Shown here: positions 62,986 through 64,000 of the stretch, in pieces | How the letters are laid out: each line of letters begins with the position of its first letter | Position numbering within the stretch: position 1 is the first letter of the stretch | Source: Theocolax elegans | Lineage: Eukaryota > Arthropoda > Insecta > Hymenoptera > Cerocephalidae | Direction of reading: 5' to 3' | NCBI GenBank assembly: GCA_026168455.1 | Contig: CM047431.1 | Span: 10,575,703-10,639,702, forward strand | DNA: 64,000 nucleotides | Translations under genes and position numbers: made by a program | The notes under the pieces: generated by a model | The model's input: the letters and a program-made list of their open reading frames with translations, nothing else | Databases searched by the model: none | What the model was told of the DNA's origin: nothing

Positions 62986-63457
62986 GGAATCTAAAACTCC
63001 GGCTTTCTTCATATTTTTATAGTAGAAATCATATCTTAGAGTTTCGTAGGAATCTGTTTCCCAAAGGGTGCGGACTCTTTTTTTTAGTTTATTAACAGCA
63101 CAATGTCGAAAATGCTGGAGGAGTATGTCATAAAATATGTCAGAACCCCTCCTACCGGCCACAAGTCAGCAGGGCCGAAAGAACGAATAGGATGCAAAAA
63201 GCGATGTTTGCGACGTTTGTCAATTTGGATCATAGTGGGTGGAATGGGTAAGTGGTTTCGAGAAACCAAGGTACCTGTATCACCACAGGTACCCAATCGG
63301 TCAATGCAACGGGTAGGTCAGAAGGAGTCAAGACGGCGACGCGGAGAGACGCGTCACAGTGGTTTCAAATGCGAAAAGAATCAGCAGAATTCTCGACCTG
63401 GCGTACATATTATCGCACGGATTTTTTTTTTGTGGGTGAAAAAGTACCCTTTGCTAC
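62986..63457. other. Unassigned sequence with open frames on both strands
   Basis: A + frame (63,103-63,462; begins MSKMLEEYVIKYVRTPP) and a - frame (62,962-63,162; KLKKRVRTLWETDSYETLRYDFYYKNMKKAGV) are open, but I recognise neither. The region is bounded by the LINE tail and by the next LTR, so it may be part of an element whose rest is missing. It contains a small inverted pair GGTACCTGTATCACCACAGGTACC near 63,270. Confidence 0.4.
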
Positions 63458-64000
63458 TGTGACATTGTAGTTACACTACATGTCACTTAAAAATAACTAG
63501 CGAAACAAGGTATAGTATAGCACCTGTCAAGCTTACTATGCGAAGTAAGCGTGCTATACATACCAATTAAGTCCTATTAGACACACATATGCGATTGTGT
63601 GCAACCGATATAAGCTTACAGTGCGTAGTAAGCAGGAGAACCCGAAGCAAAGGAGATGCGACTCCTGACTGCGCACAATTGCACACACACACACACTGCT
63701 CCGTTGATCCAGCATCCTTATGTCTTCTCCAGCACCAGTAATGACCCGTACCATATCCCCAGGTCCCATCCAGCCTTGATTGCCCTCTCCAGCACCCAAG
63801 AGAAGTCTCCGAGGTTGAGCAGCCCAGGTGAAGACTCCAGGCCTTGGAATGAGGTAGCGCCCTTGCGCTCAAGCCATGGTGTACTGCCAATCAGAGTACC
63901 TGAAACGGTAATTAATTAATAAGTTGGTCGACTACTAAGGAACGAGGATGGAGAAGCTATAACCAGGCATACCTTCTCCCAGGTATGTCAGCAGGACCAA
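63458..64000 (+). repeat. Second copy of the outer element LTR (5' part, runs off the window)
   Basis: From TGTGACATTGTAGTTACACT this follows 9657-10,200 throughout: same terminal hairpin, GCTTACT hairpins, (CA)n run and two CCAGCACC octamers (63,729; 63,789). The sequence stops at the window edge in mid-LTR. So another member of the outer family starts here, same orientation, and its full LTR can be compared with both LTRs of the first. Confidence 0.9.

Noticed and set aside
1..64000. tRNA, rRNA or snRNA genes
   Set aside because: No cloverleaf with A and B boxes or conserved rRNA/snRNA segment was noticed; the only tRNA-like strings are the retrotransposon primer-binding sites.

Overview
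This window is a piece of repeat-rich, probably heterochromatic, eukaryotic (most likely insect) nuclear DNA. It contains no host gene that I can recognise. Almost everything that can be identified is transposable element, satellite or foldback repeat. Arthropod origin is inferred from primer-binding sites that match insect-type tRNA-Lys and tRNA-Arg 3' ends (recalled, not searched), and from the mix of Ty3/Gypsy elements, Penelope-like elements, a CR1/jockey-like LINE, hAT and Helitron pieces and MITEs. Hymenoptera is a weak guess.

Layout. 0-2.8 kb: Helitron relics (a helicase pseudogene and a reversed 3' end), a TATA-type promoter-like stretch and a small inverted-repeat element. 2.8-9.66 kb and 31.61-34.05 kb: one complex satellite with a ~58-bp monomer and recent higher-order duplications, split by a retrotransposon. 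9.66-31.61 kb: an outer Ty3/Gypsy LTR element on the + strand (4-bp target duplication CTGG), which carries in its leader an inner Ty3/Gypsy element on the - strand (12,489-24,691; target duplication CGTA). So the order of events is satellite, then outer element, then inner element. Both elements have recognisable gag, protease, RT, RNase H and integrase, but both are broken. The inner one also contains two internal tandem duplications, one copy of which is full of 1-bp indels and may be an assembly artefact. No env gene is seen in either.

34-41.6 kb: AT-rich duplications, a Penelope-like relic with a hammerhead-like hairpin, a putative solo LTR, and the LTR plus leader of a third Gypsy element. 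41.6-47.9 kb: a block of giant foldback elements, MITEs and microsatellites in a tandem segmental duplication, closed by a Helitron 3' terminus. 48.3-51.5 kb: a decayed third Gypsy gag-pol, cut off by a hAT transposase fragment. 52-58.4 kb: a second Penelope fragment, LTR-like DNA, reverse-strand Gypsy and LINE reverse transcriptase relics and another gag relic. 58.4-63 kb: a nearly complete LINE with ORF1 and ORF2, interrupted by a ~250-bp tandem duplication. 63.46 kb to the end: the 5' part of a second copy of the outer element's LTR.

The genes do not form a host pathway. Within each element, gag packages RNA, protease matures the polyprotein, RT/RNase H makes cDNA and integrase inserts it. 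The most interesting signals are at nucleotide level: a recurrent CCAGCACC octamer on the sense strand of the outer element, triplicated nuclear-localisation-like peptide repeats next to its protease, a family of similar stem-loops in a Gypsy leader, hammerhead-like hairpins in the Penelope relics, higher-order satellite structure and large foldback elements.
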